A DNA stretch of 55,358 bases, taken from Desulfocapsa sp. (lineage in GTDB: Bacteria > Desulfobacterota > Desulfobulbia > Desulfobulbales > Desulfocapsaceae). The position numbers and the translations under genes are program-made. Numbering within the stretch: position 1 is the first letter of the stretch; the number at the start of each line of letters is the position of its first letter. Positions 1-9,316 of this stretch are shown here, one piece after another. The notes under the pieces are model-generated. The model had not been told where the DNA came from, did no database searches, and saw nothing but the letters and a program-made list of their open reading frames with translations. The stretch is taken from positions 1 to 55,358 of the forward strand of contig JAQYVF010000023.1 of assembly GCA_030145625.1 (NCBI GenBank), read 5' to 3'.

Positions 1-2264
1 ACTTTCGTCAGAAAAAGAATACGCAGCTCACGGCCATCAAAATCACCTCCGCCGCCCGCAAAACGCATTGTGCAATAACTGGCAACAGAGTCAGGCTCAC
101 AAAGGGTGTCCACCACGGTGAAATGATACCCAAAACGGATATTCATGTTCAAATATTCTTTTCCCAGCACTGCGTAACTGGCCGAGTCGGAACTGCTCTG
201 GAAGGCAAATGCATCACTCATGGCCAGTCGATCATAGCCCTTCCAGTCATAATAGACCTGGTCACCCCAGCTGATATCAGGATCACTCAAACCCCGCCAC
301 AAAGCCTGAAAAGGAGTTGAGCGCACCTGATCAACAGTGATCGTATCAAGAGTGACAGCACTCTTGTCCAAACCACCATCCACATCCACAAGAAAGACCT
401 CAAAGGGCAACTGCGTCTGCAATTTCTTTTTTACTCCCCTCCTGCTCCCCTGCCGCCCTCCGATTGAAAACATGGTTTGTACTGCCATTTCATGGGCGAA
501 ACGAATAATGTCATGAAAAGATCGACAGGACTCAGGGCTAAACTCCCTGGCATGCGGATCAACAAGTTTCAGGGGAGTAATAAAATCCAGAACAGCTCGT
601 AATTTTCGATAAAACGGAAGGTCCTTATCACGTTCATAGGCAGGAATCGTTTCTCCTGACACAACATTTTTTCCGGGATATACAGCCAACCCATCTGCCG
701 AGACGGTCACCGGCTGCCCGTGCTTAATACAGTTGATATCCTGACCTACACCGAGCAACAGCGGCACGCCAAATTCTCTGCAGACTGTAGCAAAGTGCCC
801 TGCTGCACTTCCCAGTTCGGCCACCACCCCACTGACCTGATGCAGTACTTTCACATAACTCGGCAGCGTTTCCCGAATGACCAGGATAGAACCGGGAGCA
901 ATCTGTTCAAGGGGATGTGCCAAATCAAGACACCATGCCTTTCCACTCCCAACTCCGGATGCGGCCATAACACCGCTACAAAAAAGTTGCTTAACAGAAC
1001 TTTTTATGCCTAACGACTCTGATTTTTTTTCAGAGCCATAGATTTTTAAAGGTCGGCTTTGCAAAAAGACAAAAGAACCATCTTCCTGCATGGCCCACTC
1101 AATATCCTGGGCTCTCATAAAATATTTTTCAATCTCAAGCCCCTTTTCAGTCAGGTCAAGTAGCTGCTTCTCTGTCAATGCATATTCTTTGTTTTCCCCA
1201 TTGAGCACATTATTATGCACCAGACAATTTCTGATTTTATCAACAGTAAAAACATCCGGAATCAAGGTTCCGCTCACCACAGACTCTCCCAAACCTCGTG
1301 CCGCATGCACAAATAACTTTTCTCTTTTAATACCTGCAGGGTCAGCGGTATAAAGGACTCCCGCCGATCGGGCTGCAACCATCTCCAACACCATGACCGC
1401 CATTGGTGTCTCTTCATCACTCAGTCCGCAATGTATACGATAGGCCAAGGCCTCGGGACTATACTTGCTGCTGAGCACCTCTAGATAGGCAGTGAGAAGG
1501 CTATCCGGTTTCACATTCAGACAACTGGTATACTGACCGGCAAAGGAACAGTGCCCGTCCTCACTGAGCGCACTGGAACGTACAGCCAACAAGAAATTGC
1601 CCGACTTATTTTTCATGAGTTTTTCAGAGGCAATCTGGATAGCATTTTCGACATCAGGCGGAACATCAGCCTTTCTGATCAAGGCTACAAGTTTTGCAGA
1701 TATTCGTTGTAAGGAGTCGACGGCCTGTAAATCTATCTCACTGAGCAGTGCATTAATGTCAGGACGGAGATTGTTGTATTCAATCAGATAAAAAAAGCTG
1801 TTTGTTGTAACAACAAAACCTGATGGAATAGCCAGATCAAGAAAACGGGCAAATTCTACCAGGCTGGTCGTTTTAGAACCTGCGAGTTCAGTAGGGATTA
1901 TTTCTTCTGTCAACAGAAGGACAAACGGAGGCCCGGAATTCAGAGCAGGCGGAGCCATAAGAAAACGGCAGTAAAAATCAAATTTACGGAAATATGCAGA
2001 CAAGTTAACAAAAGAGCCTGGCGCCATCTGCCCAAGACTGCTGACCATCCCTTCCACATTCTCTGCCAGGGCCTCATATCTCAAGGCAATTCTGGCAAAA
2101 TCTTCCTTCTTTCCCTGATAGTACAGGCTTTCGAACTCTGCCATCAACTCATGACAGCGACTGTCAAAAGCCAACAACCTCTGAAAAGCGTCATAGGTTT
2201 GCCGCAGTATGGCACCCGGCGCAAAAACTCTGTACGTCCAGTATTTAAAAAGATTCATTGGCAT
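1..2264 (-). CDS. PEP synthase / pyruvate,phosphate dikinase-like protein (partial, 3' end off left edge)
   Basis: Reading leftwards from an ATG at 2264 (a second in-frame ATG lies at 2258), an open frame of about 754 codons runs off the window. After a ~100-residue helical leader comes the ATP-grasp domain of pyruvate/PEP dikinases: a LAGSKTTSLVEFARFL stretch, then AVRSSALSEDGHCSFAGQY, GVLYTADPAG, and DIEWAMQEDG with FLQSRP. Next comes the swivelling phosphohistidine domain, GSAAGHFATVCREFGVPLLLG, in which the His of the usual SHxAIvaRE motif is kept, and then a block with HDIIRFAHE. The family moves phosphate from ATP through this His to pyruvate; I do not see the PEP-binding TIM barrel that true PpsA carries, so the acceptor may be different. 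The gene is divergent from the sensor kinase gene at 2476. The domain calls are firm, the substrate is not. Confidence 0.85.
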   Translation of the reverse strand, partial: MPMNLFKYWTYRVFAPGAILRQTYDAFQRLLAFDSRCHELMAEFESLYYQGKKEDFARIALRYEALAENVEGMVSSLGQMAPGSFVNLSAYFRKFDFYCRFLMAPPALNSGPPFVLLLTEEIIPTELAGSKTTSLVEFARFLDLAIPSGFVVTTNSFFYLIEYNNLRPDINALLSEIDLQAVDSLQRISAKLVALIRKADVPPDVENAIQIASEKLMKNKSGNFLLAVRSSALSEDGHCSFAGQYTSCLNVKPDSLLTAYLEVLSSKYSPEALAYRIHCGLSDEETPMAVMVLEMVAARSAGVLYTADPAGIKREKLFVHAARGLGESVVSGTLIPDVFTVDKIRNCLVHNNVLNGENKEYALTEKQLLDLTEKGLEIEKYFMRAQDIEWAMQEDGSFVFLQSRPLKIYGSEKKSESLGIKSSVKQLFCSGVMAASGVGSGKAWCLDLAHPLEQIAPGSILVIRETLPSYVKVLHQVSGVVAELGSAAGHFATVCREFGVPLLLGVGQDINCIKHGQPVTVSADGLAVYPGKNVVSGETIPAYERDKDLPFYRKLRAVLDFITPLKLVDPHAREFSPESCRSFHDIIRFAHEMAVQTMFSIGGRQGSRRGVKKKLQTQLPFEVFLVDVDGGLDKSAVTLDTITVDQVRSTPFQALWRGLSDPDISWGDQVYYDWKGYDRLAMSDAFAFQSSSDSASYAVLGKEYLNMNIRFGYHFTVVDTLCEPDSVASYCTMRFAGGGGDFDGRELRILFLTK

Positions 2265-2475
2265 TGCATGGCCACCCGGACAATCATAAGCGAGTATTGA
2301 GAGTCTAACTTCTCAAAATAATATCTTTTCCCATAAAGAATAGCAAGGCAACTCACAGGCATCAAAAATTTGGTAGGAACTTGATCAAACCATTGAAGAT
2401 GCAAGAAGTAATTATTCTTGGATACTGAGAGAAAAATTTGATACCATACAACACGTTCAAGAAAAGATATCGAGT

Positions 2476-4257
2476 GTGAAAAAGATTTTTTGGGTTTTTA
2501 TGAAAACAACTTCAGGACTTACTAAGCAGATCTTTCTGGCCATGGCTATTGCCGGCCTTTTTCCCCTGCTGGTTATGGCCTTTCAAAATAACTATTTTGC
2601 CAGACAGACCATTGAGAATGTTGAAAAAGAACATCTCGCTTTTTCCCTGCGCTCCCGTCAGCTCTGGCTGCGAACCTGGGTAAGTCATACCCGCCGAGAT
2701 TTTTACCACCTGGCCTTTGATAATGGCGACAAAAAAGACTTGAGTGATGAAGAGATCTTTCTTCAGGCGGCGAGGAAACTTTTCAAGGGACATCTGACCT
2801 ATCGCTCCATCAGCCTCTACCGGCCCGACTGGTCACTTCTCATTCGCTATCCAGAAGAGTTCAAGGAAGAAGTCCCATCTCCTTCAAAGGCGTATCGTAA
2901 CAAACTCCAGGCCCCCGGTTCACTGTTTGTAGTAGATGATGATTATCGCAATATCGGCAAAGAAGTCATCCTGCCGGTGGGACAGGGATTCCTGAATCAA
3001 CAGGGTCAAATAGGGGCCTTTTTGGTGGCCGAAGTCAACCTGAGCCGTTCTTTGGGTCGAATTCTGGCAGACACCTCTGACCTCAATGCCGGAGGCAGCT
3101 ATATTCTTGCCTCAGAAACAGGTAAAATCCTTTATCAAGCACCGATATCCGGCAGCGAGACAACATCTGATGAATGTGCCTGGACTACTGTCCCCTCGCA
3201 GGTCCTGACCAGTGCGTCCTGGGAAGTACACAAAATGCTGAACTGTAATGACGATGCTACCTACTTCATCAGTGCCCCCATCCCTGAATTCAAATGGCTG
3301 CTCATAAGTCAATTTGAAACCGGCAACGCTCTCCAGCAATTTGAAAAGTATATCTTTTATGGTCTGATCACTGCCTTTTTCACCTTAATAATCCTTATAC
3401 TTCTGGCCAAAAATCTCTCAAAACGCCTCGCCGCTCCCCTTGATGAACTCACCAGAGTTGCGCGGCAGATCAGTGGAGGCCAAAATAACGAGCGCCTACC
3501 GCCCTTTCAGGAAGAATATGCGCAGGAGGTCGGCGTGGCCTTTAATGCCATGATGGATGCCCTGGAAAAACAGCAGCAATCCGTCATCCAAAGCACCACC
3601 CTCAGTACGGTAGGCAAGATGAGTTCAAGCCTGGTACATGAGATGCGCAACCCTCTCTCATCCATCAAGATCAACCTCCAGGCCATAGCCAGGAAGATCA
3701 AAGATGATGAGGGGTATAGCGAGATGGCAACTATTTCACTGATGCAGGTAAATCGCCTGGAAGGAATGTTCAAGGACCTGCTCCAGTTCAGCAAGCCCAT
3801 AGATATTCACAAGAAACCTATCAAATTTGCCGATCTTGTGAATGAGGCATTAGCCAGCGTAAAGCCGGAGGCAGAGAAAAACAATATAGATATCCAGGTA
3901 GAAGACCAGCTCCAGGATTTCCCCTTCCAGGCCGACAAAGAAAGCTCCTGCCGAGCCTTAATTAATCTGGCGAGCAATGCCATCCAGTGGTCTGAGTCCG
4001 GCAGTGTTGTCACCATTAGCGGCAGGCGTCCCACTGAAAGCAAAGGGGTGGCAATTATTCAAGTAACCGACACAGGACCAGGCCTGCGACCGGAACAGAT
4101 GGAAAGAGTGTTTCAGCCATTTTTCACCACCCGTGAACTGGGTACCGGCCTTGGACTGGCCAATGTGAAAAAGGTAATGGACTACCAGGGTGGATCAGTT
4201 CTTGCTAAAAACAACCCCACTGGGGGAGCAAGCTTTTCACTTATCTTTAAGGATTAA
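2476..4257 (+). CDS. Sensor histidine kinase (membrane, HAMP, HisKA, HATPase)
   Basis: A 593-residue inner-membrane sensor kinase. A first membrane segment (about residues 17-36), a periplasmic sensor region of ~270 residues and a second membrane segment (about 295-315) precede a HAMP linker. The HisKA box is LVHEMRNPLSS with the phospho-acceptor His388; the ATPase domain shows the N box NLASNAIQW, DTGPGLRP and GTGLGL. It should autophosphorylate and pass phosphate to the regulator that starts 6 bp downstream. The frame opens with GTG at 2476; an ATG at 2500 is an alternative, and neither has a strong ribosome binding site. It is the first gene of a five-gene operon whose next products (porin and PstS-like protein) suggest the periplasmic domain reads a small solute, which is inference. 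Confidence 0.93.
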   Translation: MKKIFWVFMKTTSGLTKQIFLAMAIAGLFPLLVMAFQNNYFARQTIENVEKEHLAFSLRSRQLWLRTWVSHTRRDFYHLAFDNGDKKDLSDEEIFLQAARKLFKGHLTYRSISLYRPDWSLLIRYPEEFKEEVPSPSKAYRNKLQAPGSLFVVDDDYRNIGKEVILPVGQGFLNQQGQIGAFLVAEVNLSRSLGRILADTSDLNAGGSYILASETGKILYQAPISGSETTSDECAWTTVPSQVLTSASWEVHKMLNCNDDATYFISAPIPEFKWLLISQFETGNALQQFEKYIFYGLITAFFTLIILILLAKNLSKRLAAPLDELTRVARQISGGQNNERLPPFQEEYAQEVGVAFNAMMDALEKQQQSVIQSTTLSTVGKMSSSLVHEMRNPLSSIKINLQAIARKIKDDEGYSEMATISLMQVNRLEGMFKDLLQFSKPIDIHKKPIKFADLVNEALASVKPEAEKNNIDIQVEDQLQDFPFQADKESSCRALINLASNAIQWSESGSVVTISGRRPTESKGVAIIQVTDTGPGLRPEQMERVFQPFFTTRELGTGLGLANVKKVMDYQGGSVLAKNNPTGGASFSLIFKD

Positions 4258-4263
4258 AGAATT

Positions 4264-5610
4264 ATGATCAAAATTCTTATCATCGATGATGATCTGGCCC
4301 TGGCCAGATCCCTGGAAATTCAACTCAAGGCAGAAAGCCATCAGGTCGCTGTGGCCCACAATGTCTCGGACGGCATGGAAGTTCTAGATGAATTTGTTCC
4401 CGACCTGGTATTACTGGACCTTAATCTTCCTGACACACACGGCCTGAAAGCCTTACCGGCCATTCTTAATAATCTGCCCGGCGTCATAGTGGTTATCATG
4501 ACAGGTAATACGGAAAATAAAGAGGCCGTGGATGCCATGCGTGACGGTGCCTTTGACTACCTGCGTAAGCCATTGGATCTTGATAAACTGTTGCAGATGG
4601 CGGTCAAGGTGGAATCGTTAAAAAAGAGTCCTCTTTCCAGTGAAGCTGACAAGGAAGGGTCTCCCCCCAAAGTATTTTCTTTGCAAATGATTGGGTCTGA
4701 CCCAAAAATAATAGATATCCATAAACAGATAGGTCTCCTGGCTCGTAACAGAATAACACTACTTGTCACAGGGGAATCCGGCACCGGTAAAGAGGTAGTG
4801 GCCCGTATTCTTCATGAAGCCTCGGCACCGGATCAGCCATTTGTGGCCATCAACTGTTCCGCTTTTATCTCAACCCTTCTTGAAAGCGAACTTTTCGGCT
4901 ATGAAAAAGGGGCCTTTACCGGTGCAGATCAAGCCAAAGAAGGAAAACTGGAATTTGCCGGCAAGGGCACCGTTTTCCTGGATGAAATTGGTGACATGTC
5001 ACTGGATCTACAAAGTAAACTGCTTCGAGTTCTCCAGGAGGATGAATTTGTCCGGGTGGGAGGACTCAAGCCCAGGATGCTTAAGGCTCGAATCGTGGCG
5101 GCCACCCATCGCAATCTTCAGGAAATGGTCAAAAAAGGCACCTTCAGGCAAGATCTCTTTTACCGGCTCAATGTGGTAAACATTACAGTGCCCCCTCTGC
5201 GAGAGCGGAGGGGCGATATCGACCATCTAGCAGAGTACCTTCTTGCCAAAATTGCCTCTAAGATAGGGCGTCAACCACTTCCTCTGAATGCAGCCGGACG
5301 CAAGAAACTCCGGACCGGCAATTGGCCTGGTAACGTCCGCGAACTGGAAAACTGTCTGACCCGTTCCATGGTTCTGGCCCATGGCAGAGAAATCGATACC
5401 GATGATCTGGTCATAGAACAGAACGACGATCAAGAGCAGGCATTCCATCCTGTATGCGGCACCCTGGCAGCCACCGAAAAGATACATATAAGCCAGGCAC
5501 TGGAAGAGCATAACTGGAATATCACCCACACCGCTCTCACTCTTGATGTTTCTCCCACCACCCTCCGCAAAAAGATCACCGATTATCACCTTAAGCGAGC
5601 TGAATCCTGA
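4264..5610 (+). CDS. Sigma-54-dependent response regulator, NtrC type
   Basis: A 448-residue activator of sigma-54 RNA polymerase. The receiver domain (1-120) has the acidic pocket IDDD and phospho-acceptor Asp52 in LLDLNLPD. The AAA+ domain has Walker A GESGTGKE (Lys176), the sigma-54 contact loop GAFTGAD (216-222) and Walker B VFLDEIGD (237-244), followed by RLNV..PPLRER and NWPGNVRELENC. The C-terminal Fis-type helix-turn-helix lies at about 405-445 (NITHTALTLDVSPTTLRKKI). It is the cognate partner of the kinase encoded just upstream. Its stop overlaps the start of the porin gene (TGATG), implying translational coupling. A sigma-54 promoter with a possible upstream dyad lies at 9187-9259, downstream of the operon, and is a candidate target. 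Confidence 0.95.
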   Translation: MIKILIIDDDLALARSLEIQLKAESHQVAVAHNVSDGMEVLDEFVPDLVLLDLNLPDTHGLKALPAILNNLPGVIVVIMTGNTENKEAVDAMRDGAFDYLRKPLDLDKLLQMAVKVESLKKSPLSSEADKEGSPPKVFSLQMIGSDPKIIDIHKQIGLLARNRITLLVTGESGTGKEVVARILHEASAPDQPFVAINCSAFISTLLESELFGYEKGAFTGADQAKEGKLEFAGKGTVFLDEIGDMSLDLQSKLLRVLQEDEFVRVGGLKPRMLKARIVAATHRNLQEMVKKGTFRQDLFYRLNVVNITVPPLRERRGDIDHLAEYLLAKIASKIGRQPLPLNAAGRKKLRTGNWPGNVRELENCLTRSMVLAHGREIDTDDLVIEQNDDQEQAFHPVCGTLAATEKIHISQALEEHNWNITHTALTLDVSPTTLRKKITDYHLKRAES

Positions 5611-6821
5611 TGTCCTTTTCTTCTTTCCCATCTATGAGGGTACAGCTTTTATCCCTTACGACATTTTTCTGTATGCTGTTCCCCCCATCTCTCTGGGCCA
5701 TTAATTTAGGAAGTGACAGGGTTCAGTTGCACGGCTTCCTGACTCAGGGATATCTGGAGAGCAACGGCAACAACTTTCTCGGGACTACCGAGGACGGTAC
5801 CTTCCGCCTCACTGAAATAGGTCTCAATATCAATGCCCACCTTACAGATAAATTTCGTTTGGGCGGACAGGCCCTTTATTGCCATTTGCCGGCAAACAGC
5901 AAGGGTAAAATCCGTGCCGACTGGCTGGTTGCGGAGTATCATTTCACCGATCCCTTTGGGGTGCGACTGGGTAAGATCAAGATGCCCATGGGGCTCTATA
6001 ATATGGAACGTGATTCTGACTTCCTACGCCCTCTCATCTTTCTTCCGCAATCCATCTATGACGAAACCCGCCGAGATTCATGGCAGGCCCATTGGGGAGG
6101 GGAAATATATGGCAATCTCCTCCTGAATACCTGGGGAGACGTAGATTACCAACTCTTTGGTGGTCGCATTCAGTATGATGATGACTCTCTGGCTACCCTC
6201 GCTGCCACCGAGATTGTAAGTCGTTACAACAAAAATAATGCATTGCGACTCAGCACAGACGATCTGAACCGAGAAAACAATTATGTGTATGGTGCGGCGC
6301 TGTTTTTTAATTCCTCTATCCCAGGACTGCGAGGAGCTCTGACCTTTTTGAGCCTGGAGGACGAGTCCTGGCTTTATGACAAGCAGGTGAACAACCTGCG
6401 GGTGAAAAGCAAAATTGTAGCCTCCTTAGAATACTCCTGGCAACAGTTTAGTTTGGCTGCCGAATACAGCGAGACTGACCGCAAACAAGAACAATTGAAT
6501 GTCGTAACACTGAACGGCCCATCCCAGGCCTGGTATCTGCTCTTGAGTTACTCCCCCATAGAAGCGTTGACCTTTTCCCTGCTCTATGATGAATATTATC
6601 GACTCAAAAACAACCGCCATGAGCCGGCAGGCCCCAGAAACCTCTACCCCTGGCGTAAGGATCTGGCTGCATCCCTGCGCTATGACATTAATGAGCATTG
6701 GACATTCAAGGCCGAGTGGCACACCATTGACGGCGCAGCCTTCTACATGGGGTTCTTCAATCCGCAGGGCACTGAGCGCTACTGGCAGTATGGCGCCCTG
6801 AAACTCTCCTTTAACTTTTAA
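5610..6821 (+). CDS. Outer-membrane porin-like beta-barrel protein
   Basis: A 403-residue protein with an N-terminal signal peptide (hydrophobic LLSLTTFFCMLFPPSLWA, probable cleavage after LWA). The rest alternates short aromatic-rich beta strands and polar turns (for example VQLHGFLTQGYLE, FGVRLGKIKMPMGLYN, YWQYGALKLSFNF) and ends in Phe, the signature recognised by the Bam machinery. Length and layout suit a 14-16-stranded porin; the GKIKMPMGLYN segment resembles those in phosphate/oxyanion-type porins (OprP/OprO-like), but I cannot fix the substrate. Its start codon overlaps the regulator stop, and it is followed after 2 bp by a PstS-like gene, so signalling and solute entry are encoded together. 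Confidence 0.8.
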   Translation: MSFSSFPSMRVQLLSLTTFFCMLFPPSLWAINLGSDRVQLHGFLTQGYLESNGNNFLGTTEDGTFRLTEIGLNINAHLTDKFRLGGQALYCHLPANSKGKIRADWLVAEYHFTDPFGVRLGKIKMPMGLYNMERDSDFLRPLIFLPQSIYDETRRDSWQAHWGGEIYGNLLLNTWGDVDYQLFGGRIQYDDDSLATLAATEIVSRYNKNNALRLSTDDLNRENNYVYGAALFFNSSIPGLRGALTFLSLEDESWLYDKQVNNLRVKSKIVASLEYSWQQFSLAAEYSETDRKQEQLNVVTLNGPSQAWYLLLSYSPIEALTFSLLYDEYYRLKNNRHEPAGPRNLYPWRKDLAASLRYDINEHWTFKAEWHTIDGAAFYMGFFNPQGTERYWQYGALKLSFNF

Positions 6822-6823
6822 TC

Positions 6824-7270
6824 ATGACAATGAATTTAAAAAGGAGAACAGGTGGTTTTCTACTAGCAATATGGCTCTTTACCGCTGGCGCGGTGGGTGC
6901 GGAGCCACAGGAAAATTTTATGATGGTGATCAATGTACATAATGATATAACCAGTATCAGCCGCAAAGATGCTGAGCTCATATTTCTCAACAAAAAACGA
7001 AGCTGGCCGGATGGCCAAAACATTAGTGTGCTCATTAACGAGGCTCCTATAACCTATGACTCTTTCAGCCATACTGTCCTGAGGAGATCACCACATCAGT
7101 TTTTGATCTTCCGCAAGAAAATGTTGTTTCGCGGTCAGGGCATGCCGCCTCCCACAGTGAAGACGGACAAAGCTGTTATCGCCTTTGTTTCCGGGAACGT
7201 GGGTGCTATTAGCTATGTCAGCTCCGATGCCGTGACGCCGGCAGTGAAGGTTATTGCAGTTACACAGTAG
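6824..7270 (+). CDS. PstS-like periplasmic substrate-binding domain protein (single small domain)
   Basis: A 148-residue exported protein with a signal peptide (residues ~8-27, cleaved around VGA-EPQ). The mature part follows the small-domain PstS/PBP_like_2 pattern: ISRKDAELIFLNKKRSWPDG (family: sxxelxxIFxGkxxxWpdG), F/R residues in the middle, FRGQGMPPPTV and a closing GNVGAISYVSSDAV (family: xxGAIGYv). At about 120 mature residues it is less than half of a full two-lobe PstS, a size often found next to or fused to signalling proteins. No ABC permease or ATPase is encoded nearby, so it more likely presents a ligand to the sensor kinase or cyclase than feeds a transporter. It starts 2 bp after the porin stop and ends 8 bp before the cyclase. 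Confidence 0.78.
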   Translation: MTMNLKRRTGGFLLAIWLFTAGAVGAEPQENFMMVINVHNDITSISRKDAELIFLNKKRSWPDGQNISVLINEAPITYDSFSHTVLRRSPHQFLIFRKKMLFRGQGMPPPTVKTDKAVIAFVSGNVGAISYVSSDAVTPAVKVIAVTQ

Positions 7271-7278
7271 GTCTTGGT

Positions 7279-8952
7279 ATGAATATCCTCCGCAATATTC
7301 GCAGTAAAATATTGGCCTGTGGCAGTGTGGCCCTCTTGAGTTACCTTGCTGCCACTCTGGCTACCACCTGGGTGAATAACGAAACTAAACTGTCCATCAC
7401 CCACGTACAACAGGTCGACCTGCCTCTCTCCTCTAAAGGAATCCTTGTTCACAGTCTCTTTAACACCCAAAGTAAAAAATATGAAAACGGCCTGCTCACC
7501 GGTGAACCGAGAGAAGTCAGCCAGGCAAATATGCTCCATAAGCAGATAGCTCCCCTGCTTGATGAGTTGGCGAGGCTGGTCAATGCCAACCATGATGACA
7601 TCTACCCTCATATCCTTGCCCTGCGCGATGCTTACAACAATTATTTTGTCATGGCCTCTCAATATTACATGGAGGCGGTGCAAAAGGGTGATATCTTTGC
7701 CTCCCGCAATGAAGTCCATCAGCTTGGAAAACTCCAAACCGACCTCAATGCCAACTTCAAAGAGGTTACCGGGGAATTGCAGGAGATGATCGTCGCGGAC
7801 CTTGAAAGAAATAACCAGCGTATTGATCGTTATACCCGGTTACTCCACATCTTTTTCATCCTCTGCCTCCTGATCACAATCATGGTAATTAACTGGCTCG
7901 CCAATAAGGAAATCATCGCTCCTCTGGAGAAAATCAAAACGATGATTGGTGATTTCAGTTGCGGCAGAATTATCCAAAAGCCACAGAGCAGCCTGGGAAG
8001 AGATGAGATTCAGGAACTGGCAAACTCCTTCTGGCAGATGACTCGCGAGCTTAAGCTCATAACCGTATCTCGGGACTATGTTGATAATATCATAAACAAT
8101 ATGTCCGACTCACTCATTATCTTAAGTCCCGACCTGACCATTGAGACCGCCAACCATGCGGCTCTGACCCTCCTCCATTTCTCAAAAGAGGAATTGGAAG
8201 GATGTTCCTTCCGAAATATCTTCCGCCATCATGAAGAAACCGTTACCACTTCTCTCTTTCATGGCTTTCTTGAGGGCAAGGCGGTTGTCAACCTTGAGGC
8301 CCTTTATATTGACTACGAGGGACAACCTATTCCAGTTCTTTTTTCAGCCAGTGCCCTCTACCTTCCCGATGGCTCTCTGCAGGGTATTTCCTGTATGGCC
8401 CGTGATATCAGCGAACTGAAAGAACAACGAGATGAGCTGGAATTCCTGGCCAATTTTGATAAACTCACCGGTCTGCCTAACCGCAATCTCTTTTTTGACC
8501 GCCTGACATTGACAATAAACGAGGCCAAACGGTATGGGCATATCTTTGCCCTCTTCTATCTTGATCTCGATAATTTCAAACCTCTCAATGACAAGTATGG
8601 ACATGAGGCCGGAGATCTTGCCCTGCAAGAGGTGGCAAGACGCCTGCAGAATACAGTACGAGAATCCGACACTGTGTCCAGACTGGGTGGCGACGAGTTC
8701 ACCGTCCTGCTGAGCAGGGTTCAAAACAGTGAAGATGCCACAAAGGTGGCCATCAAAATTCTGGACACCATTAGCAAACCATTCCTTATCCATGGAAACC
8801 AGAACACTCTGGGAGTCAGTATCGGTATTTGTCTCTCCTCTCCTGAGCTCACCAGTGCGGACAAGCTGATAAAAAATGCAGATACGGCCATGTACGCTGC
8901 CAAAGCGCAGGGCCGCAACTGTTTCATCATTTCCGCCCCGGATCAAGAGTAA
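7279..8952 (+). CDS. Membrane diguanylate cyclase (HAMP-PAS-GGDEF)
   Basis: A 557-residue protein predicted to make c-di-GMP from two GTP. A membrane helix (about 10-28), a ~155-residue mostly helical periplasmic domain and a second helix (about 187-206) lead to HAMP (about 208-262), a PAS domain (about 268-385, ending in the PAC-like GISCMARDISELKE) and a GGDEF domain. The active-site motif GGDEF (470-474) is intact; RESD at 461-464, five residues upstream, is a canonical RxxD inhibitory site, so product feedback is expected. As the last gene of the kinase/regulator/porin/PstS-like operon, it suggests that the same periplasmic signal is sent both to sigma-54 transcription and to c-di-GMP. 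Confidence 0.93.
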   Translation: MNILRNIRSKILACGSVALLSYLAATLATTWVNNETKLSITHVQQVDLPLSSKGILVHSLFNTQSKKYENGLLTGEPREVSQANMLHKQIAPLLDELARLVNANHDDIYPHILALRDAYNNYFVMASQYYMEAVQKGDIFASRNEVHQLGKLQTDLNANFKEVTGELQEMIVADLERNNQRIDRYTRLLHIFFILCLLITIMVINWLANKEIIAPLEKIKTMIGDFSCGRIIQKPQSSLGRDEIQELANSFWQMTRELKLITVSRDYVDNIINNMSDSLIILSPDLTIETANHAALTLLHFSKEELEGCSFRNIFRHHEETVTTSLFHGFLEGKAVVNLEALYIDYEGQPIPVLFSASALYLPDGSLQGISCMARDISELKEQRDELEFLANFDKLTGLPNRNLFFDRLTLTINEAKRYGHIFALFYLDLDNFKPLNDKYGHEAGDLALQEVARRLQNTVRESDTVSRLGGDEFTVLLSRVQNSEDATKVAIKILDTISKPFLIHGNQNTLGVSIGICLSSPELTSADKLIKNADTAMYAAKAQGRNCFIISAPDQE

Positions 8953-9186
8953 GCTCTCAACCTCCTCCCCTTGAAAATTGGACTTTATTGCTGCAAAAAG
9001 CTGTTCCTTTCCCACTCTTGATTTTCTCCTTCCCATATTCACATGCCACAAGCCTCTATTCCGAACCTGTTTTCTCCTCAAAATCGCTGCACAGATTCTA
9101 ATGAGCTGTTGACCAGTTTCTGACTGCCTAAACATTTCCTCCCACTTTATTAAGGTTCCAGCCAACTTTTTTTCAGAAAATAACGT
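8953..9186. other. Gap: no gene seen
   Basis: Non-coding stretch between the cyclase stop and the regulatory region of the secreted-protein operon. I see no convincing terminator, RNA or small gene. A long frame on the minus strand crosses it but runs antisense through the cyclase gene and has no recognisable protein content. Confidence 0.5.
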
Positions 9187-9207
9187 TGTCATTGCAGAAA
9201 ATTGACA
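9187..9207 (+). promoter_or_regulatory. Candidate activator-binding dyad upstream of sigma-54 promoter
   Basis: A perfect inverted repeat TGTCA-N11-TGACA (9187-9191 and 9203-9207). It is centred about 75 bp upstream of the start point implied by the sigma-54 promoter at 9244-9259, a spacing and size suited to an NtrC-type dimer with a Fis-like helix-turn-helix. Assignment to the regulator at 4264-5610 is inference from proximity. Confidence 0.4.
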
Positions 9208-9243
9208 GCTTGTGGCGGCTAAATATCTCTTTCTATGTGCTTG

Positions 9244-9259
9244 TGGTACGTTCTCTGCA
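9244..9259 (+). promoter_or_regulatory. Sigma-54 promoter
   Basis: TGGTAC-GTTCT-CTGCA matches the sigma-54 consensus TGGCAC-N5-TTGCA at 14 of 16 positions, counting N5, with the essential GG (9245-9246) and GC (9257-9258) exactly 10 bp apart. Transcription would begin near 9271, giving a ~45-nt leader before the ATG at 9317. It lies next to an operon that encodes a sigma-54 activator. Confidence 0.65.
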
Positions 9260-9316
9260 ATGCTGAAACTCATACAAACAGTAGTATCCTTATTAATCTT
9301 GAGGGAGGGAAGCACT

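Noticed and set aside
8344-9315. 323-codon open frame on the minus strand antisense to the diguanylate cyclase
   Set aside because: It lies mostly opposite the conserved PAS-GGDEF coding frame, has no family motifs, and its open state is explained by the codon use of the plus-strand gene.
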